From positions 186,001 through 250,000 of the forward strand of contig NZ_SZWE01000002.1 of the NCBI RefSeq assembly GCF_009669325.1: DNA of 64,000 bases. Reading direction: 5' to 3'. The DNA is from Roseovarius bejariae. GTDB taxonomy: Bacteria > Pseudomonadota > Alphaproteobacteria > Rhodobacterales > Rhodobacteraceae. Shown piece after piece: positions 39,971 through 47,320 of this stretch. Every line of letters starts with the position of its first letter. The first letter of the stretch is position 1. The position numbers and the translations under genes are program-made. The notes beneath the pieces were generated by a model. It was not told the origin of the DNA. It did no database searches and was given only the letters and a program-made list of their open reading frames with translations.

Positions 39971-40597
39971 TCAGGGTTGCTTCGGCAGGCCAGTTCCAAT
40001 CATCGAATCTCGGGTAACAAGGGCGGCCAGTTCGGCTTCGTCCATGTTGTCGGTGCCCTCAGGGCGGGCGGGTAGCACGATATAACGCATATCGGCAGTG
40101 CTGTCGTGGACGCGAATTTTCGTTTTATCCGATAGTGTTACGCCAAACTCTTCAAGTATTTTTCGGGGTTCGCGCACCGCGCGGGAACGATAGGCCCGTG
40201 TCTTGTACCAATCCGGTGGCAGGCCCAGCAGGTTCCGGGGGTAGCAGGAACATAAAGTGCAGACGATAAGATTATGAATTTCCTTGGTATTTTCCACGGC
40301 AATCAAGTGCAGGGGCCCGATGTCGAAGCCCATTTCACGACTGGCGGCAGAGGCATCCTCCAGCAGGCGCGCCTTGAAATCCGGGTCAACCCATGCCCGC
40401 GCCACTACGGCGGCCCCATTGGCGGGGCTGCGGGCATCCATGGCCTCGATCTGGGCGGTGACCTCGGCGGGCGTCAGGACGCCTTTCTCGATCAGCAGCT
40501 CACGAACGGCAATTTCCATGGTTTGCCAATATGTTAGAGGGTGATCGTTATCCTTTCTGTAAGGATGACCAGAGGGGCTTAGGTGGTCGTGTGGCAT
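39971..40597 (-). CDS. nthA: nitrile hydratase-family alpha subunit (cobalt type)
   Basis: 208-aa catalytic subunit of a nitrile hydratase or relative (thiocyanate hydrolase gamma). The metal-binding claw is VCTLCSC with C113, C116 and C118; Thr between the first two Cys indicates the cobalt type, in which two of the cysteines are oxidised after translation. RNLLGLPPDWYKTRAYRSRAVREPRKILEEFGV follows, as in all family members. Start at 40597 (MPHDHLSPSG). It is the last gene of a three-gene unit, four bases after the beta-C gene. No activator gene is nearby. Confidence 0.93.
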   Translation of the reverse strand: MPHDHLSPSGHPYRKDNDHPLTYWQTMEIAVRELLIEKGVLTPAEVTAQIEAMDARSPANGAAVVARAWVDPDFKARLLEDASAASREMGFDIGPLHLIAVENTKEIHNLIVCTLCSCYPRNLLGLPPDWYKTRAYRSRAVREPRKILEEFGVTLSDKTKIRVHDSTADMRYIVLPARPEGTDNMDEAELAALVTRDSMIGTGLPKQP

Positions 40598-40601
40598 GGG
40601 G

Positions 40602-40865
40602 TCAGAGCCTTTCCAGCCAGTGCGCGTAAATCTCGGCATCCAGGGTATCGGTGGGGCATTCGGCCTGCTCCCCCCAAACCTCGGCCATGGTAAAGCGTAC
40701 ACGGTAGAGCGGCTTTTCCTCGGCGGGCAGGCCATAGGCCAGTTGTTCTGGGTTGCGAAAGTGGCCGAGCGCGCGTTCGATCACGCCCTCCTTGCCGCGC
40801 AGATATGCGGGGGTGCGGACATGCCCGGGGGGCATCATTGCCTTGACGCGGACCCGTTCAGACAT
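40602..40865 (-). CDS. nitrile hydratase beta subunit, C-terminal half as a separate gene
   Basis: 87-aa protein matching the C-terminal half of nitrile hydratase beta: RVRVKAMMPPGHVRTPAYLRGKEGVIERALGHF and YRVRFTMAEVWG are the SH3-like barrel motifs that pack against the alpha-subunit metal centre. The start at 40865 overlaps the stop of the beta-N gene by eight bases. The separation is by a clean stop and start rather than a frameshift scar. In thiocyanate hydrolase and toyocamycin nitrile hydratase the beta subunit is likewise split, so this could be such an enzyme. Confidence 0.87.
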   Translation of the reverse strand: MSERVRVKAMMPPGHVRTPAYLRGKEGVIERALGHFRNPEQLAYGLPAEEKPLYRVRFTMAEVWGEQAECPTDTLDAEIYAHWLERL

Positions 40866-41202
40866 CCTGCGCCTCGCCGTAGGTGGGGCCACGGCGGGTG
40901 ATCTCATCCATCCGCGCGCCAAGCTCTTCGATAGTGTAGGTGCCTGATTCCAAAAGGTTTTGGTTGATGGCCGCGATCCAGCGTTCGTAATAGCTCATGC
41001 TCTCGAACGCCTCTTCGCCCATGTCCTCAAGCGCGCGGCGCAAGCCATCCACGGTGAACAGGCCCTTGCCGCCACATAGCACCATAAGGGCATCAACGCG
41101 TTTTTCCCAAAGCGCGAAATCGTGGTCGTCCTGACAGATCGGTCCGGCGGGGGTGCCGCCCATGTCGTGCCAGCGTTTTCCTGTTTCTTCTGTCATGGTC
41201 AA
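40858..41202 (-). CDS. nitrile hydratase beta subunit, N-terminal half as a separate gene
   Basis: 114-aa protein with the N-terminal hallmarks of nitrile hydratase beta: RWHDMGG near residue 10 and SYYERWIAAINQNLLESGTYTIEELGARMDEI in the second half. The protein ends before the barrel domain, which is encoded by the next gene. Activator proteins of Co-type enzymes also resemble this region, so an accessory role is a second possibility, but HDMGG and the coupled barrel gene favour a true split beta. The first Met at 41202 or the one two codons later may be used. Confidence 0.82.
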   Translation of the reverse strand: MTMTEETGKRWHDMGGTPAGPICQDDHDFALWEKRVDALMVLCGGKGLFTVDGLRRALEDMGEEAFESMSYYERWIAAINQNLLESGTYTIEELGARMDEITRRGPTYGEAQDV

Positions 41203-41236
41203 AGCCTAAGCGGGCATGCTTGGGCTGTCCAGTGGG

Positions 41237-41737
41237 TCAGCGGTAGAGGTGCAGGCCCGAGAGGGCGACGTCGGCGTTGAATGCCTTTCCGATCGCAACA
41301 ATTCCTATGCGTCTCAATGACTTGAGGTCCAAAGGTGATGTGATCCGATGGGGTTCGAAATCGCCAAAAGGCAGCTTGATGGTGGTCCATGTATCGGGGG
41401 CGGCAAAGCTGTGGCGGTAGGATTGCCATGGTCGGGTCACATCCTTGGTGCGCAGATGGATGTTATAGGTTTCGCCGTTGCCCAAGACCTTCAGCTCAAG
41501 ACCCCTGTAGCCGCTGGCATCCATGCCGCCTGCTTCCCCCAAATTGCGGGCCATTTGCAGAAAACCGCCGTTATTCTCGGTACTTACATGACCGGTCAGG
41601 CGCAGGGCCATGCGCCCTTGCAGTGCCTCATGGCTCAGTTTGCCGTCTGACACACCGCCCATGACCTGATCCGAAACCAACGCCCAATCGCCAACGGTAT
41701 TGGCGACATCGTCAAGTATTCGTCGGTTGTCGGTCAT
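41237..41737 (-). CDS. CIA30 family protein
   Basis: 166-aa protein of the complex I intermediate-associated protein 30 family, a galactose-binding-like beta-sandwich. The family text DWALVSDQVMGGVSDGKL at about 17-34, then GFLQMARNLG and YNIHLRTKDVTRPWQSYRHSF, is clear. In mitochondria it helps assemble complex I; bacterial roles are not established. The start at 41737 (MTDNRRILDD) has GGAGG nine bases upstream; the longer frame to 41782 only translates the operator. TCGTACGA array B lies 21 bases upstream of this start. Confidence 0.88.
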   Translation of the reverse strand: MTDNRRILDDVANTVGDWALVSDQVMGGVSDGKLSHEALQGRMALRLTGHVSTENNGGFLQMARNLGEAGGMDASGYRGLELKVLGNGETYNIHLRTKDVTRPWQSYRHSFAAPDTWTTIKLPFGDFEPHRITSPLDLKSLRRIGIVAIGKAFNADVALSGLHLYR

Positions 41738-41758
41738 GGGCTGGGGCCTCCGGTGGAT

Positions 41759-41840
41759 TTCGTACGAGTCGTACGAAGACATGGACGTTTTCGTACGAAA
41801 ATCCAGCCATGCCGCGACGGGATCGTACGAGTCGTACGAA
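41759..41840 (-). promoter_or_regulatory. TCGTACGA operator array B
   Basis: Double palindrome TTCGTACGAGTCGTACGAA at 41759-41777, single TTCGTACGAA at 41790-41799, and double ATCGTACGAGTCGTACGAA at 41822-41840. Gaps are 12 and 22 bp. Read in the direction of the CIA30 gene the order is double-22-single-12-double, exactly the geometry of array A relative to its gene. Each double site has a central GAGTC. Confidence 0.75.
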
Positions 41841-41897
41841 ACGCGGGCGGCGCGCGCGGATCTGTTCAGACTATCTTGCCCGTGAATGGTGCCGGGG

Positions 41898-42971
41898 TCA
41901 GCCGTTCTCGTCGTCGTCTTCCTCTGGCGAGATCAGGGTAATCTCCCCCGCGGCTTCCAGTTGACGGATGGCGTTGACCACCTGGGTCATCGCCTCTTCC
42001 CCGTCGCGCGGTTTGACCGTGCCCAGTTCCTGCATCTCCTCGCGCAGGGCTTCGGCCATGCGTTTCGACATGTTGTCGAGGATGAATTCGGCTGCCGGGG
42101 CGAGATCACCGGCCGAGGCCGAGGCAAGCGCGGTGACTAGAACCGCCTGGTCCACCTCGCGGGTGAGTTTCGGAACGTCCACCGGGTTCACCCGGTCCGG
42201 AATATGAACGAAGGTGAAGATCGCCTTGCGCACCAGCCGTGCGAAATCCTCGTCGGTTTCCTCTAGCCCGGTCAGGACATCGTCGCGCGTCGCGCTGGCG
42301 GAGTAATTGAGTATCTCACCGACACGTTGCACCGGGCCGTCGGGAAAGGCCGTGTCGGGCACATCATGCAATTGTGCGGCGAGGGCAAGGCCGATGCGAT
42401 CCACGGCCTCGGGTGTGACCGCCTCGGTTTGGGAGACCGCATAGGTGATGCGCCGCGCGGTGTCGCCGGGGAGTTTGCCCAGAAGGTCGGCGGCGCGCGC
42501 GACGTCAAGTTTGGACAGCATGACCGCTGCGATTTCCGTGCTTTCCCGTTGCAGGATGTCGAGCAGGTCTTCGGCCTCGGCGCTGCGTACCTGCTCCCAC
42601 GGGTCGCCGAATAGCCTGACGCCGGCCTCTTTCTTGAGGCGGGCGGCGGTTTGCGGGCTGATCCGGCCATCGAGCGCCGAAAGCGCCCCGGCCACGCCAT
42701 TGGGAAAGGTCAGGCCCATGGCCTCAAGCTCGGAGGCGAATTCGGCCACCACATCGGCCAGCGTGCTGCGATCAACGTAACGCATGGTGCCCATTTGGGT
42801 TGTCAGCGATTCCTGCAAGGCGTCGGGCAGGTCGGTCAGCGGCACGTCGGCCCCTTCGTTCAGAAGGAAGCGCACGACGATGGCGGCCTTTTGGCGGCGT
42901 GTCAGGCGTGCGGCGGCAGAGGCGGCGCGCGCGGGTGGCGATAGCCGGGCAAGTTGTGTTTGGTCAGTCAT
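41898..42971 (-). CDS. fliG: flagellar motor switch protein FliG
   Basis: 357-aa protein of the C-ring that couples stator movement to rotor torque. Domain layout: N-terminal LTRRQKAAIVVRFLLNEGADVPLTDL, the middle domain with EIAAVMLSKLDVARAADLLGKLPGDTARRITYAV (an EHPQ-like region), and the C-terminal charged helix near KAIFTFVHIPDRVNPVDVPKLTREVD and MSKRMAEALREEMQELGTVK. The C-terminus ends in an acidic DDDENG tail. Start at 42971. No other flagellar gene is adjacent, so it is an orphan copy; a second FliG elsewhere is possible. Confidence 0.88.
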   Translation of the reverse strand: MTDQTQLARLSPPARAASAAARLTRRQKAAIVVRFLLNEGADVPLTDLPDALQESLTTQMGTMRYVDRSTLADVVAEFASELEAMGLTFPNGVAGALSALDGRISPQTAARLKKEAGVRLFGDPWEQVRSAEAEDLLDILQRESTEIAAVMLSKLDVARAADLLGKLPGDTARRITYAVSQTEAVTPEAVDRIGLALAAQLHDVPDTAFPDGPVQRVGEILNYSASATRDDVLTGLEETDEDFARLVRKAIFTFVHIPDRVNPVDVPKLTREVDQAVLVTALASASAGDLAPAAEFILDNMSKRMAEALREEMQELGTVKPRDGEEAMTQVVNAIRQLEAAGEITLISPEEDDDENG

Positions 42972-43059
42972 CCCTATCCCCAAGCGGCAGTGTCACAGGT
43001 AAAATAGGCGGGGAAGGGTGAAGAAATGTCTAAACCCGGCCCGGGGCCGGGACGGTTTC

Positions 43060-43218
43060 TCAGCTTGTGGTTTGCGGAATGCAGCTACGGCTGTCTGTGT
43101 CATAGATCATGCCGTCTGCGCAGGACATGGCGTGTTCCTTGTCCGCGCACATCGCAAAGGCCCCAGCGGACGTGGCCAGCATAAGGGCGGCGGCGGTGAA
43201 GATCGTCTTGATGGTCAT
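43060..43218 (-). CDS. small secreted cysteine-containing protein
   Basis: 52-aa precursor with a signal peptide (MTIKTIFTAAALMLATSAGAFA) and a mature part of about 30 residues with three Cys: MCADKEHAMSCADGMIYDTDSRSC. AAAGGAGAG lies just upstream of the ATG at 43218. Similar tiny secreted proteins with CADG and a later Cys occur in Rhodobacteraceae; the role is unknown. It lies between fliG and the GntR gene on the same strand. Confidence 0.65.
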   Translation of the reverse strand: MTIKTIFTAAALMLATSAGAFAMCADKEHAMSCADGMIYDTDSRSCIPQTTS

Positions 43219-43297
43219 CGCGTCTCTCCTTTCGGGTGATGGGCCGCAGGATAGCACGGGTGAGGCGTTTCTCAAAAAGCCAAGCGCGCGGGGCCTG

Positions 43298-44035
43298 TCA
43301 TTTGCCGCTTTTTAGCGCACGCGCCGCCATGACATCACGGCCAAGGTGCAGGGTATAAGCCTCAAGTTCATGCAGGGCATTGTCGGCCTTGGCCGTATCC
43401 TGCCTCTCCACGGCGTCGGTCAGGCGGCTGTGCAAGGTGACGATTTCCTCGCGTGAGCGGGCGGTGAAGGTGATCATGTTCATCAAGGGCTGCATGGCCT
43501 CCACCGCGCCGGCCAGTTGGTAGCTGAGCACGGGGTTGTGCGCGGCATCGACAAGGGCGCGGTGCAGGGTCACGTCGGAGGCGCAGAAGGATTCGTCGCT
43601 GAGGCCCGGTTGCGATTGGCGGTGAATCTCGGCCCGCATGGTGGCCAGTTGGTCGGGTGTGCGACGCTCGCAGGCCATGGGCGCGCAGGCACGTTCGAGG
43701 GCATAGCGCGCCTCGCAGGCGGTTTCGAAGCTGACGGCGTTCATCGACAACAGCAGGGTGGAGGTGGTGATGTGCTGGCCATAAGCCTCTTCATAGGAGA
43801 GCCTGCGCACGAAGGCCCCGCCCGAGGCCCCGCGTTGGGTGCGAATGAGTGATTGCGCCGCCAGACGCTTGAGCGCCTCGCGCACGGTGGAGCGGGAGAC
43901 GTCGAATTGGTCCGACAGTTCCGCCTCGGAGGGCAGGCGCTCATCGACGATCATATCGCCGTTGATGATGGCATCACGGATGGATTTGGCGATCTGCGCC
44001 GAGAGGTCGGCCTTGGGGTCTGTCTCGATTTTCAT
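43298..44035 (-). CDS. GntR/FCD transcriptional regulator, probable DMSP-gene regulator
   Basis: 245-aa FadR-type regulator. The winged helix (about residues 12-75) has RLPSEAELSDQFDVSRSTVREALKRLAAQSLI; the FCD ligand domain follows with ERACAPMACERR, ASDVTLHRALVDAAHNPVLSYQL and MTFTARSREEIVTLHSRLTDAV. It is divergent from the DUF2182-DUF1326-DinB-dmdA unit. In Ruegeria pomeroyi a GntR gene also lies beside dmdA and is linked to DMSP control, so this is inferred to be its counterpart. Twin palindromes in the shared intergenic region are likely operators, giving autoregulation. Confidence 0.87.
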   Translation of the reverse strand: MKIETDPKADLSAQIAKSIRDAIINGDMIVDERLPSEAELSDQFDVSRSTVREALKRLAAQSLIRTQRGASGGAFVRRLSYEEAYGQHITTSTLLLSMNAVSFETACEARYALERACAPMACERRTPDQLATMRAEIHRQSQPGLSDESFCASDVTLHRALVDAAHNPVLSYQLAGAVEAMQPLMNMITFTARSREEIVTLHSRLTDAVERQDTAKADNALHELEAYTLHLGRDVMAARALKSGK

Positions 44036-44046
44036 GGAATTGTTTT

Positions 44047-44061
44047 AATTGTCGGACAATT
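44047..44061. promoter_or_regulatory. GntR-type operator 1
   Basis: Perfect palindrome (apart from the central base) AATTGTCGGACAATT, the TTGTC-n-GACAA form expected for FadR/FCD regulators. Located 11 bases upstream of the regulator's start codon on the divergent side. Confidence 0.65.
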
Positions 44062-44080
44062 GGCTTGCAAGGGGGCATTA

Positions 44081-44094
44081 AATGTCTGACAATT
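44081..44094. promoter_or_regulatory. GntR-type operator 2
   Basis: AATGTCTGACAATT, same core TGTCnGACA, centred 33 bp (about three helical turns) from operator 1 and 34 bases before the DUF2182 start codon. Confidence 0.62.
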
Positions 44095-44128
44095 GCCGTG
44101 AGTGGAGCGAGTCGCAAGGGAGGGCGGC

Positions 44129-44890
44129 ATGGTTTCGGCGCGGATCAGGCGGATGACCGGGTGGCATTGGCTGTCGCTGTTCGGGGTGATCCTGCTGGCG
44201 TGGGGCCTGCTTTATGCCATGGCCTTGCCCGATGAGATGCGCGCGGCGGGCCGGGTGTATGGCGCGGATTTTCTGGCAAGCCTGTGCGCCGTGACGCCCG
44301 ATGCCGCGGGGTTTTTGCGGGTTACGCTTATGTGGGCGTTGATGTCGGCGGCGATGATGGCGCCCACGGCGCTGCCTGCCTTTGCCACCTATGATGAGCT
44401 GTCGCACACCGGGCAGACGCGGTTTGGCGCTTTGGTGGGCGGTTACATGGCGATCTGGCTGGGATTTTCGGTTTTCGCGGCGGCCTTGCAGATGGGGTTC
44501 TATCAGGCCGGGCTGGTCAGTGCCTTCGGCGATAGCCGGTCTGGCCTACTGTCCGCCGCGCTGCTGGCCATGGCAGGGCTTTACCAGTTCAGCGAGATGA
44601 AAGAGGCCTGCCTGTCCAAGTGCCGCGCGCCTTTGACCTTCTTCATGCAGCACTGGGAGGAAGGGCCTTGGCGCAATGGTTTGCGGCTGGGGGCGGTTTG
44701 CCTTGGCTGCTGTTGGGCGCTGATGCTGTTGGCCTTCGTGGGGGGCGTGATGAACATTGCCTTCATGGGGCTGGCGACCGTGATCATGGTGATCGAGAAG
44801 CTGCCCGATCTGGGCCGGTGGCTGACGCGGCCCCTGGGCTATGCCTTGCTGATCGGGGCAGGGGTGATGGCGCTGGGCACGGTCACTTGA
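44129..44890 (+). CDS. DUF2182 family membrane protein
   Basis: 253-aa integral membrane protein with about six helices (for example WLSLFGVILLAWGLLYAMALP, LMWALMSAAMMAPTALPAFATY and VIMVIEKLPDLGRWLTRPLGYALLIGAGVMAL). Met- and Cys-rich motifs MWALMSAAMMAP, EACLSKCRAP and AVCLGCCWALML suggest metal (copper-like) binding; this is an inference from residue content. DUF2182 genes often pair with DUF1326 genes, as here, 33 bp apart. ATG 44129 has GGGAGGG upstream. First gene of the operon that ends with dmdA. Confidence 0.87.
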   Translation: MVSARIRRMTGWHWLSLFGVILLAWGLLYAMALPDEMRAAGRVYGADFLASLCAVTPDAAGFLRVTLMWALMSAAMMAPTALPAFATYDELSHTGQTRFGALVGGYMAIWLGFSVFAAALQMGFYQAGLVSAFGDSRSGLLSAALLAMAGLYQFSEMKEACLSKCRAPLTFFMQHWEEGPWRNGLRLGAVCLGCCWALMLLAFVGGVMNIAFMGLATVIMVIEKLPDLGRWLTRPLGYALLIGAGVMALGTVT

Positions 44891-44923
44891 GATTTGAGAC
44901 AACGACAGGAAAGGGAGGCTGAC

Positions 44924-45583
44924 ATGGCCGAAGGAACACAAACATTGGAAAAAGGCGAGGCGCAGCCGGTTGGCACCGTGCCGTGGAACATCAAGGGCGA
45001 GTTGATCCTGAACTGTAACTGCACGGTCTTTTGCCCCTGTGTCGTCAGCCTTGGCAAGCACCCGCCGACGGAAGGCTATTGCCAGGCTTGGGCCGGGGTG
45101 CGCATCGACGCGGGCCATTACGGCGACGAGGACCTGTCGGGCCTGAATGTCGGTTTGATGCTGGAAATTCCGGGCTTGATGGCACGGGGCAACTGGAAGG
45201 CCGCCGCCTATATCGACGAACGCGCCAGCGACGCGGCATACGAGGCGCTGGTCAATATCTTTTCCGGCAAGGCGCGCGGTACGACGGGCCTGTTCAGCAT
45301 TCTGGTCAGCGAATTCCTCGGGGCGGAACGTGCGCCGGTGGTCTTTGAAACCGAAGGCAAGGCGCGCCGCCTGATGGTGGGCAAGAAGATTCAGGGCGAG
45401 GTCGTGCCGGTCGAGGGCAAGGGCGGCGAGGATATCGTCGTGACCAACACCGAATACTGGATGGGGCCGGACATTACCGTGGCCACCGCCACCCAAGGCC
45501 GCGTGCGTGCCTTTGGCCGGGTCTGGGATTTCGACGGGCGCAGCGCGGAAATCTGCCAGATCGACTGGAAAGGCCCGCGCTGA
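44924..45583 (+). CDS. DUF1326 family protein
   Basis: 219-aa soluble protein. The conserved Cys cluster CNCTVFCPC (C31, C33, C37, C39) near the N-terminus is the family hallmark and looks like a metal site. The rest is beta-rich with IDAGHYGDEDLSGLNVGLMLEIPG. Its stop overlaps the start of the DinB-like gene by one base. The biochemical role is not established; association with DUF2182 suggests a shared metal-handling or redox job. Confidence 0.87.
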   Translation: MAEGTQTLEKGEAQPVGTVPWNIKGELILNCNCTVFCPCVVSLGKHPPTEGYCQAWAGVRIDAGHYGDEDLSGLNVGLMLEIPGLMARGNWKAAAYIDERASDAAYEALVNIFSGKARGTTGLFSILVSEFLGAERAPVVFETEGKARRLMVGKKIQGEVVPVEGKGGEDIVVTNTEYWMGPDITVATATQGRVRAFGRVWDFDGRSAEICQIDWKGPR

Positions 45584-46101
45584 TGATGATCGAGCCGGGC
45601 TATGTGCGGATGATGGCGCGCTATAACGCGTGGCAGAACCGGCAATTGTCCGACGCCCTTGACGGCGTGCCGCTGGAGGTGCTGCGCGCCGATCACGGGG
45701 CTTTCTTCGGCTCGATCCTTGGCACGCTCAATCATATCCTCTGGGCGGATCGCCTGTGGATGAGCCGTTTCGCGCCCGATCTGCAAGCGCCCCCGGAGGG
45801 TGGGATCGTCACCAGCACGGAGCTTTGCCCCACCTTCGCGGTCTGGGGGGCCGAGCGGTTTGCCATGGATGGGATGATCGCGCGCTGGGCCAAGGGGCTG
45901 CATGCGGTGGACCTGGCAGGCGCGCTTCGGTTCCACTCGCGCAGCCTTGGCCGAGAGGCCCGCAGCCCGATGGCGCAATGCGTAATCCATATGTTCAACC
46001 ACCAGACCCATCATCGTGGGCAGGTCCATGCCATGCTGACAAAGTCAAAGATCGGGGCGCCGGTGAGTGACCTGTTCCTGATGCCGGAGGAAACTGAATG
46101 A
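45583..46101 (+). CDS. DinB family protein
   Basis: 172-aa four-helix DinB/YfiT-like protein. Three metal-ligand His can be proposed: H51 in GTLNHILWADRLW and two in CVIHMFNHQTHHRGQVHAML near the C-terminus. DinB-fold enzymes include thiol-dependent transferases and hydrolases (mycothiol, bacillithiol). The stop overlaps the dmdA start by four bases (ATGA), so translation of dmdA is probably coupled to it. Confidence 0.85.
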   Translation: MMIEPGYVRMMARYNAWQNRQLSDALDGVPLEVLRADHGAFFGSILGTLNHILWADRLWMSRFAPDLQAPPEGGIVTSTELCPTFAVWGAERFAMDGMIARWAKGLHAVDLAGALRFHSRSLGREARSPMAQCVIHMFNHQTHHRGQVHAMLTKSKIGAPVSDLFLMPEETE

Positions 46102-47210
46102 ACGCACCTTTCCTATCCCTGTCGCGCCGGTTGCGGCGCACGCCCTTTTCCCCGGGCGTGGAGGCGGCGGGCGTCAAGGCCTACACGGTCTATAACCACA
46201 TGCTTTTGCCAACCGTCTTTCGAAGTGTGGAAGAGGATTATCACCACCTGAAGGAGGCGGTGCAGGTCTGGGATGTGTCCTGCGAACGACAGGTGGAACT
46301 GCGCGGCCCGGATGCCGCCCGCCTGATGCAGATGATGACGCCGCGCGATTTGCGGGGCATGATGCCGGGGCAGTGTTTTTACGTGCCGATCGTCGATGAA
46401 ACCGGCGGGATGCTCAACGATCCGGTGGCGGTGAAGCTGGCCGAGGACCGGTGGTGGATTTCGATTGCCGACAGTGATCTTCTCTATTGGGTGCGGGCCA
46501 CGGCGCATGGCTGGCGGCTGGACGTGCTGGTGGATGAGCCGGACGTCAGCCCCCTGGCGGTACAAGGCCCCAAGGCCGACGCCCTGATGGCGCGGGTCTT
46601 TGGCGATGCGGTGAATGACATCCGCTTTTTCCGCTTTGGCCATTTCGATTTCCAGGGCCGCGACCTGGTGGTGGCGCGCTCGGGTTATTCCAAGCAGGGG
46701 GGCTTCGAGATTTACGTCGAGGGCGGCGATATCGGCATGGACCTGTGGAATGCCTTGATGGAGGCGGGCCGCGATCTGGATGTGCACGCGGGCTGTCCCA
46801 ACCTGATCGAACGGATCGAGGGCGGGCTGCTGTCCTATGGCAACGACATGACCGATGACAACACGCCTCATGAGTGCGGGCTGGGGCGGTTTTGCAATAC
46901 CCACACGGCGATTGGCTGTGTCGGGCGGGATGCGCTGTTGAGGGTCGCCAAGGAAGGCCCGGTGCAGCAAATACGCGCGCTGGAGATAGAGGGCGACGCG
47001 GTGCCGATCTGTAACGACTGGTGGCCGGTGCTGTCGGAAAAGGGCCGCAAGGTGGGGCGGGTGAGTTCCGCGGCCTGGAGCCCGGACCATAAGACCAATG
47101 TCGCCATCGGCATGGTCAAGCTGACCCATTGGGACGAAGGCGACGAAGTTGAGGTCGTGACCCCCGATGGTCCACGCAAGGGCATCGTGCACGAGACATT
47201 CTGGGCCTGA
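46098..47210 (+). CDS. dmdA: dimethylsulfoniopropionate demethylase
   Basis: 370-aa tetrahydrofolate-dependent enzyme that takes a methyl group from DMSP to give methylmercaptopropionate, the first step of the demethylation route. The N-terminal RRTPFSPGVEAAGVKAYTVYNHMLLPTVF, the central SPLAVQGPKADALMARVFGDAVNDIRFFRFGHFDFQGRDLVVARSGYSKQGGFEIYVEGG and GLLSYGNDMTDDNTPHECGLGRFCNT match, as I recall it, the Ruegeria DmdA rather than glycine cleavage GcvT. acuI follows after 110 bp, as in Ruegeria. Confident assignment. Confidence 0.94.
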   Translation: MNAPFLSLSRRLRRTPFSPGVEAAGVKAYTVYNHMLLPTVFRSVEEDYHHLKEAVQVWDVSCERQVELRGPDAARLMQMMTPRDLRGMMPGQCFYVPIVDETGGMLNDPVAVKLAEDRWWISIADSDLLYWVRATAHGWRLDVLVDEPDVSPLAVQGPKADALMARVFGDAVNDIRFFRFGHFDFQGRDLVVARSGYSKQGGFEIYVEGGDIGMDLWNALMEAGRDLDVHAGCPNLIERIEGGLLSYGNDMTDDNTPHECGLGRFCNTHTAIGCVGRDALLRVAKEGPVQQIRALEIEGDAVPICNDWWPVLSEKGRKVGRVSSAAWSPDHKTNVAIGMVKLTHWDEGDEVEVVTPDGPRKGIVHETFWA

Positions 47211-47233
47211 TCAACTGGCCGCAGAAGGCGGGA

Positions 47234-47253
47234 GCGAGGGGCCAGCCCCTCGC
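47234..47253. terminator. hairpin between dmdA and acuI
   Basis: Inverted repeat GCGAGGGGC-CA-GCCCCTCGC, with an outer GGGAGC/GCTCCC extension across a bulge. It is followed by CCCCGAGGTATTTGAACC, a loose relative of the dispersed intergenic repeat. No T-run, so probably partial attenuation between the two genes. Confidence 0.45.
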
Positions 47254-47320
47254 GCTCCCCGAGGTATTTGAACCAAGAAAAAGCAGGGGGCTGGCCCTGC
47301 CACGCAAGAAGGAGAGCGAC

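Noticed and set aside
41738..41782. N-terminal extension of the CIA30 protein to 41782
   Set aside because: It would translate the TTCGTACGA operator (SSYDSYEI); the ATG at 41737 has a good GGAGG.
46098..47210. Assignment of dmdA as glycine cleavage T protein
   Set aside because: The N-terminus and the central blocks match DmdA as I recall it from Ruegeria, acuI follows, and no gcvH or gcvP is near.
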